Notes: a model not told the origin generated them from the letters alone. A DNA stretch of 43,784 bases from Comamonas granuli NBRC 101663 (GCF_000739995.1 NZ_BBJX01000020.1:1-43784); one strand, 5' to 3'. Shown: positions 26,398 to 37,922, counted from the stretch's first letter. Translations and numbers: made by a program.

Positions 26398-26940
26398 ATG
26401 TCCGACTCCCAAGCCCAAGCTGCCGCCCCTTCGCCCGAAGAACTGGAAGCCGCCATGGCGGCCCATGCCAACGACGAGCTGACACGCCTGCAAAGCGAAC
26501 TGGCCGAGCTCAAGGCCAAGAGCGCCGATCTGGCCGACCAGTTCCTGCGTGCCAAGGCCGAGGCCGAGAACGCCCGCCGCCGCGCGGAGGACGAAATCTC
26601 CAAGGCACGCAAGTTCGGCATCGAGAGCTTTGCCGAGAGCCTGCTGCCCGTGTGCGACAGCCTGGATGCGGCGCTGGCCATCGACAATGCCACGGCCGAG
26701 CAACTGCGCGAGGGCTCGGACGCCACGCGGCGCCAGCTCGTCTCAGCCCTGGAGCGCAACAAGGTGCTCGTGATCGCCCCGGCGCCGGGCGAGAAGTTCA
26801 ACCCGCACCAGCACCAGGCCATCAGCGTGGTGCCGGCCGAGCAGGAGGCCAACACCGTCGTGTCCACGCTGCAGAAGGGCTACCTCATCGCCGAGCGCGT
26901 ACTGCGCCCGGCGCTGGTCACGGTGGCGGCGCCCAAGTAG
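26398..26940 (+). CDS. grpE: Nucleotide exchange factor GrpE
   Basis: A 180-residue dimeric cofactor that releases ADP from DnaK. A long N-terminal helix rich in Ala/Glu/Lys runs about 15-75 ([20 protein letters not shown], then [20 protein letters not shown]), followed by [20 protein letters not shown], and the beta-wing domain with [20 protein letters not shown] and [21 protein letters not shown] chose the ATG at 26398 because the protein is normal length from there, though its ribosome binding site is weak. It is first in grpE-dnaK-dnaJ and has a good heat-shock promoter. Confidence 0.96.
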   Translation: MSDSQAQAAAPSPEELEAAMAAHANDELTRLQSELAELKAKSADLADQFLRAKAEAENARRRAEDEISKARKFGIESFAESLLPVCDSLDAALAIDNATAEQLREGSDATRRQLVSALERNKVLVIAPAPGEKFNPHQHQAISVVPAEQEANTVVSTLQKGYLIAERVLRPALVTVAAPK

Positions 26941-26958
26941 AAATTTCCGGCGGCCCGG

Positions 26959-26984
26959 CTTGAAGCCCGGCGAGTTATCCACAC
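26959..26984 (+). promoter_or_regulatory. Weak sigma-32-like site before dnaK
   Basis: CTTGAAG (26959-26965), 13 bases, then CCACAC (26979-26984) lies 43 bases before dnaK and resembles the grpE promoter in layout, but the -10 is poor. It overlaps a DnaA box. Confidence 0.25.
26975..26983 (+). promoter_or_regulatory. Perfect DnaA box between grpE and dnaK
   Basis: TTATCCACA at 26975-26983 is an exact match to the E. coli DnaA box consensus, in the 86-bp grpE-dnaK gap. A 9-mer can occur by chance, but its intergenic position close to dnaB, priB and other replication genes is suggestive. Confidence 0.4.
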
Positions 26985-27026
26985 GTAACAAACATCCCTC
27001 TTTTTTCAGATACCACGGAGAACAAC

Positions 27027-28970
<1,944 letters not shown>

Positions 28971-29067
28971 TGCGGCGCCTGCGCTGACTCCCCGCCGCGC
29001 TGGTACCCTGCCCTGATGCAGGAGGCCCGCGCGGCGTTGCCTCTTCAAAGCCACCGGATTTGCAAGC

Positions 29068-30201
29068 ATGTCCAAGCGAGACTATTACGAAGTCCTCGGC
29101 GTTGCCAAGAACGCCTCCGAGGACGACATCAAGAAGGCCTATCGCAAGCTGGCGATGAAGTACCACCCTGACCGCAACCAGGGTGATGCGGCCAAGGGCG
29201 CCGAGGAGAAATTCAAGGAGGTCAAGGAGGCCTACGAGATGCTCTCGGACGCGCAAAAGCGCGCCGCCTACGACCAGTACGGCCACGCCGGCGTGGACCC
29301 GAACATGCGCGGCCCGGGAGGCCCGGGCGCCGAGGGCTTCGGCGGCTTTGCCGAGGCCTTTGGCGACATCTTCGGCGACATGTTCGGCCAGGGGCGCGGG
29401 CGCGGCGGCAACCGCGTGTACCGCGGCAGCGACCTGTCCTACGCCATGGAGATCACCCTCGAGGAGGCCGCCAAGGGCAAGGATGCGCAGATCCGCATCC
29501 CGAGCTGGGAGGCCTGCGACACCTGCCACGGCAGCGGCGCCAAGCCCGGAACCAGCGCCAAGACCTGCGGCACCTGCCAGGGCAGCGGCACGGTGCAGAT
29601 GCGCCAGGGCTTCTTCAGCGTGCAGCAGACCTGTCCGCACTGCCGCGGCACGGGCAAGATCATTCCCGAGCCCTGCATGACCTGCCATGGCCAGGGCAAG
29701 GTCAAGCGCCAGAAGACGCTGGAGGTGAAGATCCCCGCCGGCATCGACGACGGCATGCGCATCCGCAGCACCGGCAATGGCGAGCCCGGCACCAATGGCG
29801 GGCCGCCCGGCGACCTGTACATCGAGATCCGCATCAAGAAGCACGACATCTTCGAGCGCGACGGCGACGATCTGCACTGCCAGGTGCCCGTGAGCTTCAT
29901 CACGGCGGCGCTGGGTGGCGAGATCGAGGTGCCCACGCTCGCGGGCAAGGCGGCCATCGACATTCCCGAAGGCACGCAGGCGGGCAAGCAGTTCCGCCTG
30001 CGCGGCAAGGGCATCAAGGGCGTGCGCGCGAGCTACCCCGGCGACCTGTACTGCCATATCGTGGTCGAGACGCCGGTCAAGCTCACCGAGTACCAGAGGA
30101 AGCTCCTGCGCGAGCTCGAGGAATCGCTGAAGAAGGGCGGCGCCAAGCACTCGCCGTCGGCCGAGAGCTGGACGGACCGGCTCAAGAGCTTCTTCAGCTG
30201 A
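29068..30201 (+). CDS. dnaJ: Co-chaperone DnaJ (Hsp40)
   Basis: A 377-residue type I J-protein that delivers substrates to DnaK and stimulates its ATPase. It has a J domain at 1-70 with the HPD motif (YHPDRN at about 31-36) and a Gly/Phe-rich linker at about 75-115. Four CxxCxGxG zinc repeats follow ([32 protein letters not shown]), then two C-terminal beta domains. All eight zinc Cys are present. It lies 97 bp after dnaK, the usual Hsp70 operon order. Confidence 0.98.
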   Translation: MSKRDYYEVLGVAKNASEDDIKKAYRKLAMKYHPDRNQGDAAKGAEEKFKEVKEAYEMLSDAQKRAAYDQYGHAGVDPNMRGPGGPGAEGFGGFAEAFGDIFGDMFGQGRGRGGNRVYRGSDLSYAMEITLEEAAKGKDAQIRIPSWEACDTCHGSGAKPGTSAKTCGTCQGSGTVQMRQGFFSVQQTCPHCRGTGKIIPEPCMTCHGQGKVKRQKTLEVKIPAGIDDGMRIRSTGNGEPGTNGGPPGDLYIEIRIKKHDIFERDGDDLHCQVPVSFITAALGGEIEVPTLAGKAAIDIPEGTQAGKQFRLRGKGIKGVRASYPGDLYCHIVVETPVKLTEYQRKLLRELEESLKKGGAKHSPSAESWTDRLKSFFS

Positions 30202-30244
30202 CTGCCGTTACCATGGAGGCCATCCCCCCGTCAGGATGGCCCCC

Positions 30245-31609
30245 ATGTCCGTCAGCATCACCTTTCTGGGCGGAGCCGGCACCGTCACCGGCTCCAAATA
30301 CCTCGTTCGGCACAACAGCCACAGCCTGCTCGTCGATTGCGGGCTGTTCCAGGGCTACAAGCTGCTGCGTGAGCGCAACTGGCAGCGCCTGCCCCTGACG
30401 CCGCGCCAGATCGACGCCGTGGTCCTCACGCACGCGCACCTGGACCACAGCGGCTACCTGCCGCTGCTCGCGCGCGACGGCTACACCAAGCCCATCCATT
30501 GCACGCCGGGCACACGCGATCTCTGCGCCATCCTGCTGCCCGACAGCGGGCACCTGCAGGAGGAGGACGCCGCCTTCCTCAACCGCCACGCCCTCACCCG
30601 GCACCAGCCGGCGCTGCCGCTGTACACGCGGCTCGACGCCCTGCACTGCCTCAAGCAGTTCCGCACGCACGCCTTCCACAAGCCCTTCGAGCCCATTCCC
30701 GGCTGGCGCGTGCAATTCACGCACGCCGGGCACATCCTGGGCGCGGCCAGCGTACTGCTGGAAGTGGGCGGGCGGCGCATCCTGTTCTCGGGCGACCTGG
30801 GGCGCACCGACGACCTGCTCATGACCCCGCCCGAGGCACCGCCCGCGGCCGACACCGTGCTCGTCGAGTCCACCTACGGCGACCGCGAGCACCCGGCGCA
30901 GGACATGCTGCAGGAGCTGGGCCCGGCCCTGCAGCGTCTGGCGCAGCGCGGCGGCGTGGCCGTGGTGCCGGTCTTCGCCGTGGGCCGGGCGCAATCGGTG
31001 CTGCATGCCATCCAGCAGCTCAAGGGCCAGGGCGTGCTGCCCGCCTCGCTGCCGGTGTTCCTCGACAGCCCCATGGCCGTGAGCACCACCGGCCTGTTCG
31101 AGCGCTACCCCGGCGAGCACCGCCTGAACGCCCAGCAGGTGCACGCCCTCTCGCACTGCGCCACCATGGTGGAAACCACCGACCAATCGAAAGCCCTGGC
31201 GCGGCGCCATGGCCCCATGGTCATTCTCTCGGCCAGCGGCATGGCCACGGGCGGGCGTGTGCTGCACCACCTGGCCCTGTACGCGGGCGACCACCGCAAC
31301 ATGATCGTCATCACCGGCCACCAGGCACCCGGCACGCGCGGCGCACGCATTGCGGCCGGCGAGAAAAGCATACGCATCCATGGCCAGGACGTGGCCATCC
31401 GCGCCGAGGTGGTACAGCTGACCTCGGCCTCGGCGCACGCCGACGCCACCCAGACCCTGGCCTGGCTGCGCCGCATGGAGCATGCGCCGGAGCAGGTCTA
31501 CGTGGTGCACGGCGAGATGCAGGCGGCCGACATGCTGCGCGAGCGCATCGCGCACGAGCTGCGCTGGCGCGCCGCAGTGCCCGAGCACGGCAGCACAGCC
31601 ACTGTCTAG
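30245..31609 (+). CDS. MBL-fold beta-CASP hydrolase (RNA-processing type)
   Basis: A 454-residue metallo-beta-lactamase-fold protein. The zinc motif HAHLDHSG is at 63-70, with the later ligands in the GHILGAASVLLEVG and FSGDLGR segments. The central beta-CASP insertion includes VPVFAVGRAQSVLHAIQQL and PMVILSASGMATGGRVLHHL, and the C-terminal end carries VYVVHGE, the RMMBL-like His. These features place it with YSH1/CPSF73-like and RNase J-like enzymes, which are ribonucleases, though bacterial members of this branch (similar to TTHA0252) are not all characterised. I selected ATG 30245, eight bases after AGGA; a nearer ATG at 30236 overlaps that site. It is not clearly co-transcribed with dnaJ or lysR. 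Confidence 0.88.
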   Translation: MSVSITFLGGAGTVTGSKYLVRHNSHSLLVDCGLFQGYKLLRERNWQRLPLTPRQIDAVVLTHAHLDHSGYLPLLARDGYTKPIHCTPGTRDLCAILLPDSGHLQEEDAAFLNRHALTRHQPALPLYTRLDALHCLKQFRTHAFHKPFEPIPGWRVQFTHAGHILGAASVLLEVGGRRILFSGDLGRTDDLLMTPPEAPPAADTVLVESTYGDREHPAQDMLQELGPALQRLAQRGGVAVVPVFAVGRAQSVLHAIQQLKGQGVLPASLPVFLDSPMAVSTTGLFERYPGEHRLNAQQVHALSHCATMVETTDQSKALARRHGPMVILSASGMATGGRVLHHLALYAGDHRNMIVITGHQAPGTRGARIAAGEKSIRIHGQDVAIRAEVVQLTSASAHADATQTLAWLRRMEHAPEQVYVVHGEMQAADMLRERIAHELRWRAAVPEHGSTATV

Positions 31610-31660
31610 GGCGACTGGCAGGCAGCGAGGCTCTTGCTGACACCAAAAAGCATGTAAGGC

Positions 31661-31675
31661 ATCGTATCTTGCGAT
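31661..31675. promoter_or_regulatory. LysR-type ATC-N9-GAT site
   Basis: CATCG (31660-31664) and CGATG (31672-31676) form an inverted repeat containing ATC-N9-GAT and T-N11-A, the LysR-family recognition pattern, about 67 bases before the lysR start at 31742. It suggests autoregulation. Confidence 0.5.
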
Positions 31676-31741
31676 GACAAACTGGTTTTGTTCAGTGGAA
31701 AATCAGCAGACTTCTCCAATCGAGACGCCTGATATTCCGTC

Positions 31742-32671
31742 ATGGTACGCACCGAGCGCAGTTTTGCGCGCCGCATCGACCTCACTTCGCTGCAGCTTTT
31801 CGTTGCCGTGTGCGAGCACGGCAGCATTGCGCGCGCGGCGCAGCAGGAGTTCATTGCCGCCTCGGCCGTGAGCAAGCGCCTGGCGGAGCTGGAAGCCGCT
31901 GCCGAGACCCCCTTGCTGCAGCGCCACAGCCGCGGCGTGCTGCTCACCCCCGCGGGCGAAAGCCTGCTGCACCATGCACGCACCGTGCTGTTCGGCCTGG
32001 AGCGCATGCAGGGCGAGCTGGCGGAATACGCGGGCGGCGTGCGCGGCCATGTGCGCGTGCATGCCAACATCTCGGCCATCGTGCAGTTCCTGCCCGAGGA
32101 CCTGGGCGCCTTTGCGCGCATGCACAGCCAGATCAAGATCGACCTGCAGGAGCATCTCTCGCCCGCCGTGCTGCACGCCGTGCAGGAGGGCGCGGCCGAC
32201 CTGGGGCTGTGCAAGCTGCCCGCCACAGCCATGGACAAGGGCCTGCAAAGCCGCCCCTACCGTAGCGATCATCTGGTGCTGGTCGTGCCACAAGGGCATG
32301 CCCTGTCGGCGCGCGAAGCCATCCAGTTTGAAGAAGTGCTGGCCTGCGACATCGTCGGCCTGCACGCCGGCAGCAGCATCAGCCTGGCCATGCGGGCGGC
32401 CGCGGCGCAGGCCGGGCGGCCGCTGCGCCAACGCATCCAGGTCACCAGCCTGGACGCCATGTGCCGCATGATTGACAACGGCCTGGGCGTGGGCCTGCTG
32501 CCCGACCGCGCATTCGCGCTCATGCAGGGCGTGGGGCGCCTGGCCGCCGTGCCGCTGGCCGAGCCCTGGGCGCAGCGCGAGCTGAGCCTGGTGGCACGCG
32601 ACTTCGCCGCCCTGCCCGCCACCGCACGGCTGCTGGCCGACCACCTCACGCCCGCCGCGCGCGCGGCCTAG
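31742..32671 (+). CDS. LysR family transcriptional regulator
   Basis: A 309-residue LTTR. The winged helix-turn-helix is at about 10-70 ([60 protein letters not shown]), and the effector domain follows from about 95 ([20 protein letters not shown]). The family binds small metabolites and usually activates neighbouring or own transcription. The stop is only 38 bp before leuC on the same strand, so read-through into leuC, or regulation of the leucine operon, is plausible (compare LeuO or LTTRs linked to leucine genes), but unproven. An ATC-N9-GAT site lies upstream. Confidence 0.93.
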   Translation: MVRTERSFARRIDLTSLQLFVAVCEHGSIARAAQQEFIAASAVSKRLAELEAAAETPLLQRHSRGVLLTPAGESLLHHARTVLFGLERMQGELAEYAGGVRGHVRVHANISAIVQFLPEDLGAFARMHSQIKIDLQEHLSPAVLHAVQEGAADLGLCKLPATAMDKGLQSRPYRSDHLVLVVPQGHALSAREAIQFEEVLACDIVGLHAGSSISLAMRAAAAQAGRPLRQRIQVTSLDAMCRMIDNGLGVGLLPDRAFALMQGVGRLAAVPLAEPWAQRELSLVARDFAALPATARLLADHLTPAARAA

Positions 32672-32709
32672 AATTTCCAACCCCACCTGTCCAACGAAAC
32701 GAGAACGCC

Positions 32710-34131
32710 ATGGGACGCACCCTGTACGACAAGATCTTCGACGAGCACGTCGTCCACACCGAAGAGGACGGCACGGCCGTGCTCTACATCGACCGCCACC
32801 TGGTGCACGAAGTGACCAGCCCGCAGGCCTTCGAGGGCCTGCGCGAGGCCGGGCGCAAGGTCTGGCGCACGAGCTCCATCGTCGCCACGGCCGACCACAA
32901 CACGCCCACCACGGGCTGGGAACTGGGCTACGACGGCATTGCCGACCCCATCAGCAAGGAGCAGATCGTCACGCTGGACAAGAACATTGCCGCGGTGGGC
33001 GCGGCGGCGTTCTTCCCCTTCATGAGCAAGCGCCAGGGCATCGTGCATGTCATCGGCCCCGAGAACGGCGCCACGCTGCCGGGCATGACGGTGGTCTGCG
33101 GCGACAGCCACACGAGCACGCACGGCGCCTTCGGCGCGCTGGCGCACGGCATCGGCACCAGCGAGGTCGAGCATGTGCTGGCCACGCAGACCCTGCTGGC
33201 CAAGAAGGCCAGGAACATGCTCATCCGCGTGGATGGCAAGGTGGCGCCGGGCATCACCGCCAAGGACATCGTGCTGGCCATCATCGGCAAGATCGGCACG
33301 GCGGGCGGCACGGGCTACACCATCGAGTTCGCGGGCGAGACCATCCGCGCCCTGTCCATGGAAGGCCGCATGACGGTGTGCAACATGGCCATCGAGGCCG
33401 GGGCGCGCGCCGGCCTGGTGGCCGTGGACGACAAGACCATCGACTACGTCAAGGGCCGCCCCATGGCGCCCACGGGCGTGGAATGGGAGCAGGCCGTGGC
33501 CTACTGGAAGACGCTGCACTCCGACGCCGACGCGCAGTTCGACGCCGTGGTCACGCTGCGCGGCGAGGACATCGCGCCGCAGGTCACCTGGGGCACCAGC
33601 CCCGAGATGGTGCTGGACGTGAACGCCAGCGTGCCCGACCCTGACAAGGAAAAGGACGCCAACAAGCGCCAGGCCATGGAGCGCGCCCTGACCTATATGG
33701 GCCTGACCCCCGGCAAGCCGCTGCAGGACATCTTCGTGGACAAGGTGTTCATCGGCTCGTGCACCAACAGCCGCATCGAGGACCTGCGCGCCGCCGCCGC
33801 CGTGGTCAAGAAGCTGGGCCAGAAGGTGGCCCGCAACATCAAGCTGGCCATGGTCGTGCCGGGCTCGGGCCTGGTGAAGGAGCAGGCCGAGGCCGAGGGC
33901 CTGCACGAGATCTTCCGCGCCGCAGGCTTCGAGTGGCGCGAGCCCGGCTGCTCCATGTGCCTGGCCATGAACGCCGACCGCCTGGAGAGCGGCGAGCGCT
34001 GCGCCTCGACCAGCAACCGCAACTTCGAGGGCCGCCAGGGTGCGGGCGGACGCACCCACCTGGTCAGCCCGGCCATGGCGGCCGCGGCGGCCATCCACGG
34101 CCATTTCGTCGACATCCGCCAATTCGCCTGA
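32710..34131 (+). CDS. leuC: 3-isopropylmalate dehydratase large subunit
   Basis: A 473-residue aconitase-family subunit that with LeuD isomerises 2-isopropylmalate to 3-isopropylmalate in leucine synthesis. The three [4Fe-4S] Cys are at 351 (FIGSCTNSR), 414 and 417 (GCSMC). [20 protein letters not shown] and TATHNTP-like sequence ([10 protein letters not shown]) are substrate/cofactor regions. The sequence is full length relative to E. coli LeuC (466). A TAGAAT hexamer overlaps the end of the lysR gene and might be its -10. It is followed by a small lipoprotein gene before leuD. Confidence 0.98.
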   Translation: MGRTLYDKIFDEHVVHTEEDGTAVLYIDRHLVHEVTSPQAFEGLREAGRKVWRTSSIVATADHNTPTTGWELGYDGIADPISKEQIVTLDKNIAAVGAAAFFPFMSKRQGIVHVIGPENGATLPGMTVVCGDSHTSTHGAFGALAHGIGTSEVEHVLATQTLLAKKARNMLIRVDGKVAPGITAKDIVLAIIGKIGTAGGTGYTIEFAGETIRALSMEGRMTVCNMAIEAGARAGLVAVDDKTIDYVKGRPMAPTGVEWEQAVAYWKTLHSDADAQFDAVVTLRGEDIAPQVTWGTSPEMVLDVNASVPDPDKEKDANKRQAMERALTYMGLTPGKPLQDIFVDKVFIGSCTNSRIEDLRAAAAVVKKLGQKVARNIKLAMVVPGSGLVKEQAEAEGLHEIFRAAGFEWREPGCSMCLAMNADRLESGERCASTSNRNFEGRQGAGGRTHLVSPAMAAAAAIHGHFVDIRQFA

Positions 34132-34142
34132 AGGAGTGCACC

Positions 34143-34271
34143 ATGCAGAAGACCGCCGCTTTCATCACCCTGCTGCTCAGCCTGGCGCTGGCAGGCTGCA
34201 ACACCGTCAAGGGCGTGGGCCAGGACGTGCAAAAGGCCGGCAACGCCATTGAGCGTGCCGCCAACAAATAA
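34143..34271 (+). CDS. Entericidin A/B family lipoprotein, small
   Basis: A 42-residue predicted lipoprotein. The signal peptide FITLLLSLALAGC ends in the lipobox LAGC with the lipidated Cys at 19, followed by NTVKGVGQDVQKAGNAIERA, the usual entericidin pattern of Gly/Lys/Asp. Entericidins are tiny outer-envelope lipoproteins studied in E. coli as a toxin/antidote pair (EcnB/EcnA); whether this one has either role is unknown. It has a clear AAGGAG ribosome binding site, starts 11 bp after leuC and ends 9 bp before leuD, so it is a co-transcribed member of the leucine operon. There is no second entericidin gene beside it. Confidence 0.88.
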   Translation: MQKTAAFITLLLSLALAGCNTVKGVGQDVQKAGNAIERAANK

Positions 34272-34280
34272 GGACCCGGC

Positions 34281-34934
34281 ATGCAGAAATTCACCATCCA
34301 CCAGGGCCTGGTCGCCCCCATGGACCGCGAGAACGTCGATACCGACGCCATCATTCCCAAGCAGTTCCTCAAGTCGATCAAGAAGACGGGCTTCGGCCCC
34401 AACCTGTTCGACGAGTGGCGCTACCTGGACCAGCCCGGCGAGCCCGGCGTGCCCGAGAGCGCGCGCAAGCCCAACCCGGACTTCGTGCTCAACCAGAGCC
34501 GCTACCAGGGGGCGAGCATCCTGCTGGCGCGCAGGAACTTCGGCTGCGGCTCCAGCCGCGAGCACGCGCCCTGGGCGCTGCAGCAGTACGGCTTTCGCGC
34601 CATCATCGCGCCCAGCTTTGCCGACATCTTCTTCAACAACTGCTTCAAGAACGGCCTGCTGCCCATCGTGCTGCCCGAGGCCACGGTGTCCCAGCTCTTT
34701 GACGAGGTGCACGCCTTCCCCGGCTACCAGCTCACCATCGATCTGGAGCGCCAGGTGGTCGTGCGCCCGCAGGGCGAGGAAATCGCCTTCGACGTGCTGC
34801 CGTTCCGCAAGTACTGCCTGCTGGGCGGCTACGACGACATCGGCCTGACGCTGCGCCACAAGGACAAGATCCAGGCCTTTGAAGCCCACCGCCTGGCCAC
34901 CAAGCCCTGGCTGGCGCACACCATGGCGTCCTGA
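34281..34934 (+). CDS. leuD: 3-isopropylmalate dehydratase small subunit
   Basis: A 217-residue partner of LeuC. It starts [20 protein letters not shown] and carries [40 protein letters not shown] (substrate binding) and [20 protein letters not shown], all LeuD signatures. The length is typical of the proteobacterial form (201 in E. coli, slightly longer here). AAGGA lies upstream. It is followed by repeat copy 5 and then leuB. Confidence 0.97.
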   Translation: MQKFTIHQGLVAPMDRENVDTDAIIPKQFLKSIKKTGFGPNLFDEWRYLDQPGEPGVPESARKPNPDFVLNQSRYQGASILLARRNFGCGSSREHAPWALQQYGFRAIIAPSFADIFFNNCFKNGLLPIVLPEATVSQLFDEVHAFPGYQLTIDLERQVVVRPQGEEIAFDVLPFRKYCLLGGYDDIGLTLRHKDKIQAFEAHRLATKPWLAHTMAS

Positions 34935-34952
34935 AGACGCCGAACATTTGTG

Positions 34953-35005
34953 CCAAATTGACCTCCAGCGCTTGCCAGTCAAGCGCTACCAGCTATCAAA
35001 ATAGA
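34953..35005. repeat. Dispersed hairpin repeat, copy 5
   Basis: CCAAATTGACCTCCAGCGCTT, then a 7-base loop, then AAGCGCT and CAGCTATCAAAATAG. Stem AGCGCTT/AAGCGCT is at 34967-34973 and 34981-34987. It sits between leuD and leuB, within the operon. Confidence 0.75.
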
Positions 35006-35017
35006 AGTGAATCGACC

Positions 35018-36088
35018 ATGAAAATCGCAGTGCTGCCGGGTGACGGCATCGGTACCGAAATCGTCGCCGAGGCCGTCAAGGTGCTCCAGGCCCTGGACTT
35101 GAAGTTCGCAATGGAAACCGCCCCCGTGGGCGGCGCCGCCTACGAAGCCGCGGGCCACCCGCTGCCCGAGTCCACCCTCCAGCTCGCGAAGGAAGCCGAC
35201 GCCATCCTGTTCGGCGCCGTGGGCGACTGGAAATACGACACACTGGACCGCCCGCTGCGCCCCGAGCAGGCCATCCTGGGCCTGCGCAAGGCGCTGGGCC
35301 TGTTCGCCAACTTCCGCCCGGCCATCTGCTACGAGCAGCTCACGCACGCCTCCAGCCTCAAGCCCGAGCTGGTCGCGGGCCTGGACATCCTCATCATCCG
35401 CGAGCTCACGGGCGACATCTACTTCGGCCAGCCGCGCGGCCGCCGCACGGCCGTGGACGGGCACTTCCCCGGCGCCGAGGAAGCCTTCGACACCATGCGC
35501 TACAGCCGCCCCGAGATCGAGCGCATCGCCCGCGTGGCCTTCGAGGCGGCGCGCAAGCGCGGCAAGAAGGTCACCAGCGTGGACAAGGCCAACGTGCTCG
35601 AGACCTTCCAGTTCTGGAAGGACGTGGTCACCGAGGTGCACCAGGACTACCCCGACGTGCAGCTCGAACACATGTACGTGGACAACGCCGCCATGCAGCT
35701 CGTGAAGAAGCCCAAGGCCTTCGACGTGATCGTCACCGGCAACATGTTCGGCGACATCCTCTCGGACGAAGCCTCCATGCTCACCGGCTCCATCGGCATG
35801 CTGCCCTCCGCTTCGCTCAACGACAGGAAGCAAGGGCTGTACGAGCCCAGCCACGGCAGCGCGCCCGACATCGCGGGCAAGGGCGTGGCCAACCCGCTGG
35901 CCACCATCCTCTCGGCCGCCATGATGCTGCGCTTCAGCCTCAACCAGGCCGAAGCCGCCGACCGCATCGAGAAGGCCGTGCAAACCGTGCTGGCCCAGGG
36001 CCTGCGCACGCCCGACATCTACAGCGAGGGCACCACCAAGGTGGGCACGGTGCAGATGGGCGACGCGGTGGTCAAGGCACTGGGCTGA
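35018..36088 (+). CDS. leuB: 3-isopropylmalate dehydrogenase
   Basis: A 356-residue NAD-dependent enzyme oxidising and decarboxylating 3-isopropylmalate to 2-ketoisocaproate (E. coli LeuB 363). It starts [20 protein letters not shown] and includes [55 protein letters not shown] and [20 protein letters not shown], the metal- and NAD-binding signatures. I chose ATG 35018 because the family starts there; the ribosome binding site is weak (AGAAGTGA), and the repeat element immediately precedes it. It completes leuC-leuD-leuB; leuA is not in the window. Confidence 0.97.
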   Translation: MKIAVLPGDGIGTEIVAEAVKVLQALDLKFAMETAPVGGAAYEAAGHPLPESTLQLAKEADAILFGAVGDWKYDTLDRPLRPEQAILGLRKALGLFANFRPAICYEQLTHASSLKPELVAGLDILIIRELTGDIYFGQPRGRRTAVDGHFPGAEEAFDTMRYSRPEIERIARVAFEAARKRGKKVTSVDKANVLETFQFWKDVVTEVHQDYPDVQLEHMYVDNAAMQLVKKPKAFDVIVTGNMFGDILSDEASMLTGSIGMLPSASLNDRKQGLYEPSHGSAPDIAGKGVANPLATILSAAMMLRFSLNQAEAADRIEKAVQTVLAQGLRTPDIYSEGTTKVGTVQMGDAVVKALG

Positions 36089-36102
36089 GTCCGGCCGCAG
36101 CG

Positions 36103-36121
36103 GGGCGGCCGCGGGCCGCCC
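36103..36121. terminator. GC hairpin between leuB and DUF3579
   Basis: A perfect 8-bp stem GGGCGGCC/GGCCGCCC with loop GCG lies between the convergent leuB and DUF3579 stops. Without a U tract it is only a possible terminator. Confidence 0.35.
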
Positions 36122-36127
36122 TGCGCA

Positions 36128-36451
36128 TCAGGGCGCGGGCGGCGGCGGATCGGGCAGCAGGCAGGCCTCGATCATCTGCAGGTCGTTGTCGCGCGCGAAG
36201 TTCATGACGAAGTCCCAGGCCATGGGCTCGTGATCGCGCAGCGCGCGGTGGACCACCACGCACTTGACACCATTGATGGCCGTGGGAATGCACCAGGGGG
36301 AATAGCTCAGGTGGCTGCCGGGCCGCGCCCCTCCGGGGCGAAAGCTGCTCATCACGCCCGCCAGGCGCTCGGCCCAGTCGCTGGGGCGGAAGGTCTTGCC
36401 GCTGCTCGTGATGCCTTGGATGAAGACTTCTTTGCTGGAAGGGGTGACCAT
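36128..36451 (-). CDS. DUF3579 family protein
   Basis: A 107-residue protein of the DUF3579 family. It begins MVTPSSKEVFIQGITSSGKT, followed by FRPSDWAERLAGVMSSFRP, SHLSYSPWCIPTAINGVKCV and ALRDHEPMAWDFVMNFARDN, ending DLQMIEACLLPDPPPPAP. These segments and the size fit the family, which has no known function. It is conserved beside argD in betaproteobacteria, and here is divergent from argD with a 257-bp shared gap. Upstream in-frame codons continue to 36586 but are not family-like. Confidence 0.85.
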   Translation of the reverse strand: MVTPSSKEVFIQGITSSGKTFRPSDWAERLAGVMSSFRPGGARPGSHLSYSPWCIPTAINGVKCVVVHRALRDHEPMAWDFVMNFARDNDLQMIEACLLPDPPPPAP

Positions 36452-36579
36452 CGGGTGGGTGGTGGGTGAAAGGACGAACAGGGCAGGATCGCTGCCGGCG
36501 GCGCCGCAACCGGGCATTCTAACTCTTATATAAGACCAGGCCGACACCGGGCTTACAAGCCCCCGGGTGCGTGCATGGG

Positions 36580-36615
36580 CATGCATCGCTGTGATGCGGC
36601 ATCCTCATGCATCGC
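36580..36615. promoter_or_regulatory. Repeated motifs upstream of argD
   Basis: CATGCATCGC occurs twice (36580-36589 and 36606-36615), 26 bases apart, with a perfect palindrome GATGC-G-GCATC between them (36592-36602). A TAGAAT -10-like hexamer follows at 36632. The spacing is close to 2.5 helical turns, compatible with an operator, for example for arginine control, but it does not match the E. coli ARG box. Confidence 0.35.
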
Positions 36616-36708
36616 CGGCGGCCACACGCCCTAGAATCGACCTCTCTTTTCCCCGGAGCGCGCACCGCAGGCCGCCCGGGCTTTCGTTTCCCGTCTGGAG
36701 ATAGTTGC

Positions 36709-37905
36709 ATGACCGCTTTGATCGAGGCTGCCTCGCCCCACGTGATGAACACCTATGGCCGCGTGCCCATCGCACTGCAGCGCGGCCAGGGCTGCCGCGT
36801 GTGGGACGTGAACGGCAAGGAGTACCTCGACGCGCTGGGCGGCATCGCCGTCAACACCCTGGGCCACAACCACGCCAGGCTGGTGCCCGCGCTGCAGCAC
36901 CAACTCACGCAGCTCATCCACACCTCCAACTACTACCACGTGCCGCTGCAGGAGCAACTGGCCGCCAAGCTCGTGGCGCTGTCGGGCATGCAGAACGTGT
37001 TCTTCTGCAACTCCGGCCTGGAGGCCAACGAGGCCGCGCTCAAGATTGCACGCAAGTTCGGCCACGACCAGGGCATCGAGAAGCCCGAAGTGGTGGTGTA
37101 CGAGAAGGCCTTCCACGGCCGCTCCATCGCCACCCTGTCGGCCACGGGCAACCCCAAGGTCCAGGCCGGCTTCGGTCCGCTGGTGGAGGGCTTCATCCGC
37201 GTGCCGCAGAACGACATCGAGGCCCTGCGCCGCGCCACCGAGGGCAACCCCAATGTGGTGGCCGTATTCTTCGAGACCATCCAGGGCGAAGGCGGCGTCA
37301 ACCCCATGCGCATCGAGTACCTGCAGCAGCTGCGCCAGCTCTGCGACGAGCGCGGCTGGCTCATGATGATCGACGAAGTGCAGTGCGGCATGGGCCGCAC
37401 CGGCAAGTGGTTTGCCCACCAGTGGGCCGGCATCGTGCCCGACGTGATGCCGCTGGCCAAGGGCCTGGGTTCGGGCGTGCCCGTGGGCGCCGTGGTGGCC
37501 GGCCCCAAGGCCGCCAACGTGCTGCAGCCGGGCAACCACGGCACCACCTTCGGCGGCAACCCGCTGGCCATGCGCGCGGGGGTGGAAACCATCCGCATCA
37601 TGGAAGAAGACGGCCTGCTGCAGAACGCCGCCCACGTGGGCGCACACCTGCAGGCCGCGCTGCGGTCGGCACTGGGCAGTTTGAGCGGCGTGAAGGAGGT
37701 GCGCGGCCAGGGCCTGATGATCGGCGTGGAGCTGGACAAGCCCTGCGGCGCCCTGGTGGGCCGCGCAGCCGATGCCGGCCTGCTCATCAGCGTGACGGCC
37801 GAGAGCGTGATCCGCATCGTGCCGCCGCTGATCCTCACCACCGCCGAGGCCGACGAGATCGTCGCCCGGCTCACCCCCCTGGTCCAGGCCTTGCTGGCCG
37901 AATGA
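36709..37905 (+). CDS. argD: Acetylornithine aminotransferase
   Basis: A 398-residue class III PLP aminotransferase that converts N-acetylglutamate semialdehyde to N-acetylornithine (and often succinyldiaminopimelate in lysine synthesis). Landmarks are VWDVNGKEYLDALGGIAVNT, FFCNSGLEANEAALKIARKF, FETIQGEGGVNPM, the PLP-binding MIDEVQCGMGRTGKWFAHQ and the Schiff-base Lys 251 in PLAKGLGSGVPVGAV. ATG 36709 follows GGAGA; the longer frame begins before the likely promoter. It is 17 bp upstream of argF on the same strand. DUF3579 is divergent on the left. Confidence 0.96.
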   Translation: MTALIEAASPHVMNTYGRVPIALQRGQGCRVWDVNGKEYLDALGGIAVNTLGHNHARLVPALQHQLTQLIHTSNYYHVPLQEQLAAKLVALSGMQNVFFCNSGLEANEAALKIARKFGHDQGIEKPEVVVYEKAFHGRSIATLSATGNPKVQAGFGPLVEGFIRVPQNDIEALRRATEGNPNVVAVFFETIQGEGGVNPMRIEYLQQLRQLCDERGWLMMIDEVQCGMGRTGKWFAHQWAGIVPDVMPLAKGLGSGVPVGAVVAGPKAANVLQPGNHGTTFGGNPLAMRAGVETIRIMEEDGLLQNAAHVGAHLQAALRSALGSLSGVKEVRGQGLMIGVELDKPCGALVGRAADAGLLISVTAESVIRIVPPLILTTAEADEIVARLTPLVQALLAE

Positions 37906-37922
37906 GCCCCTGCGAGACAGCC

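Noticed and set aside
36607-36708. Upstream extension of argD
   Set aside because: The longer start precedes the probable -10 element, and the good ribosome binding site serves ATG 36709.
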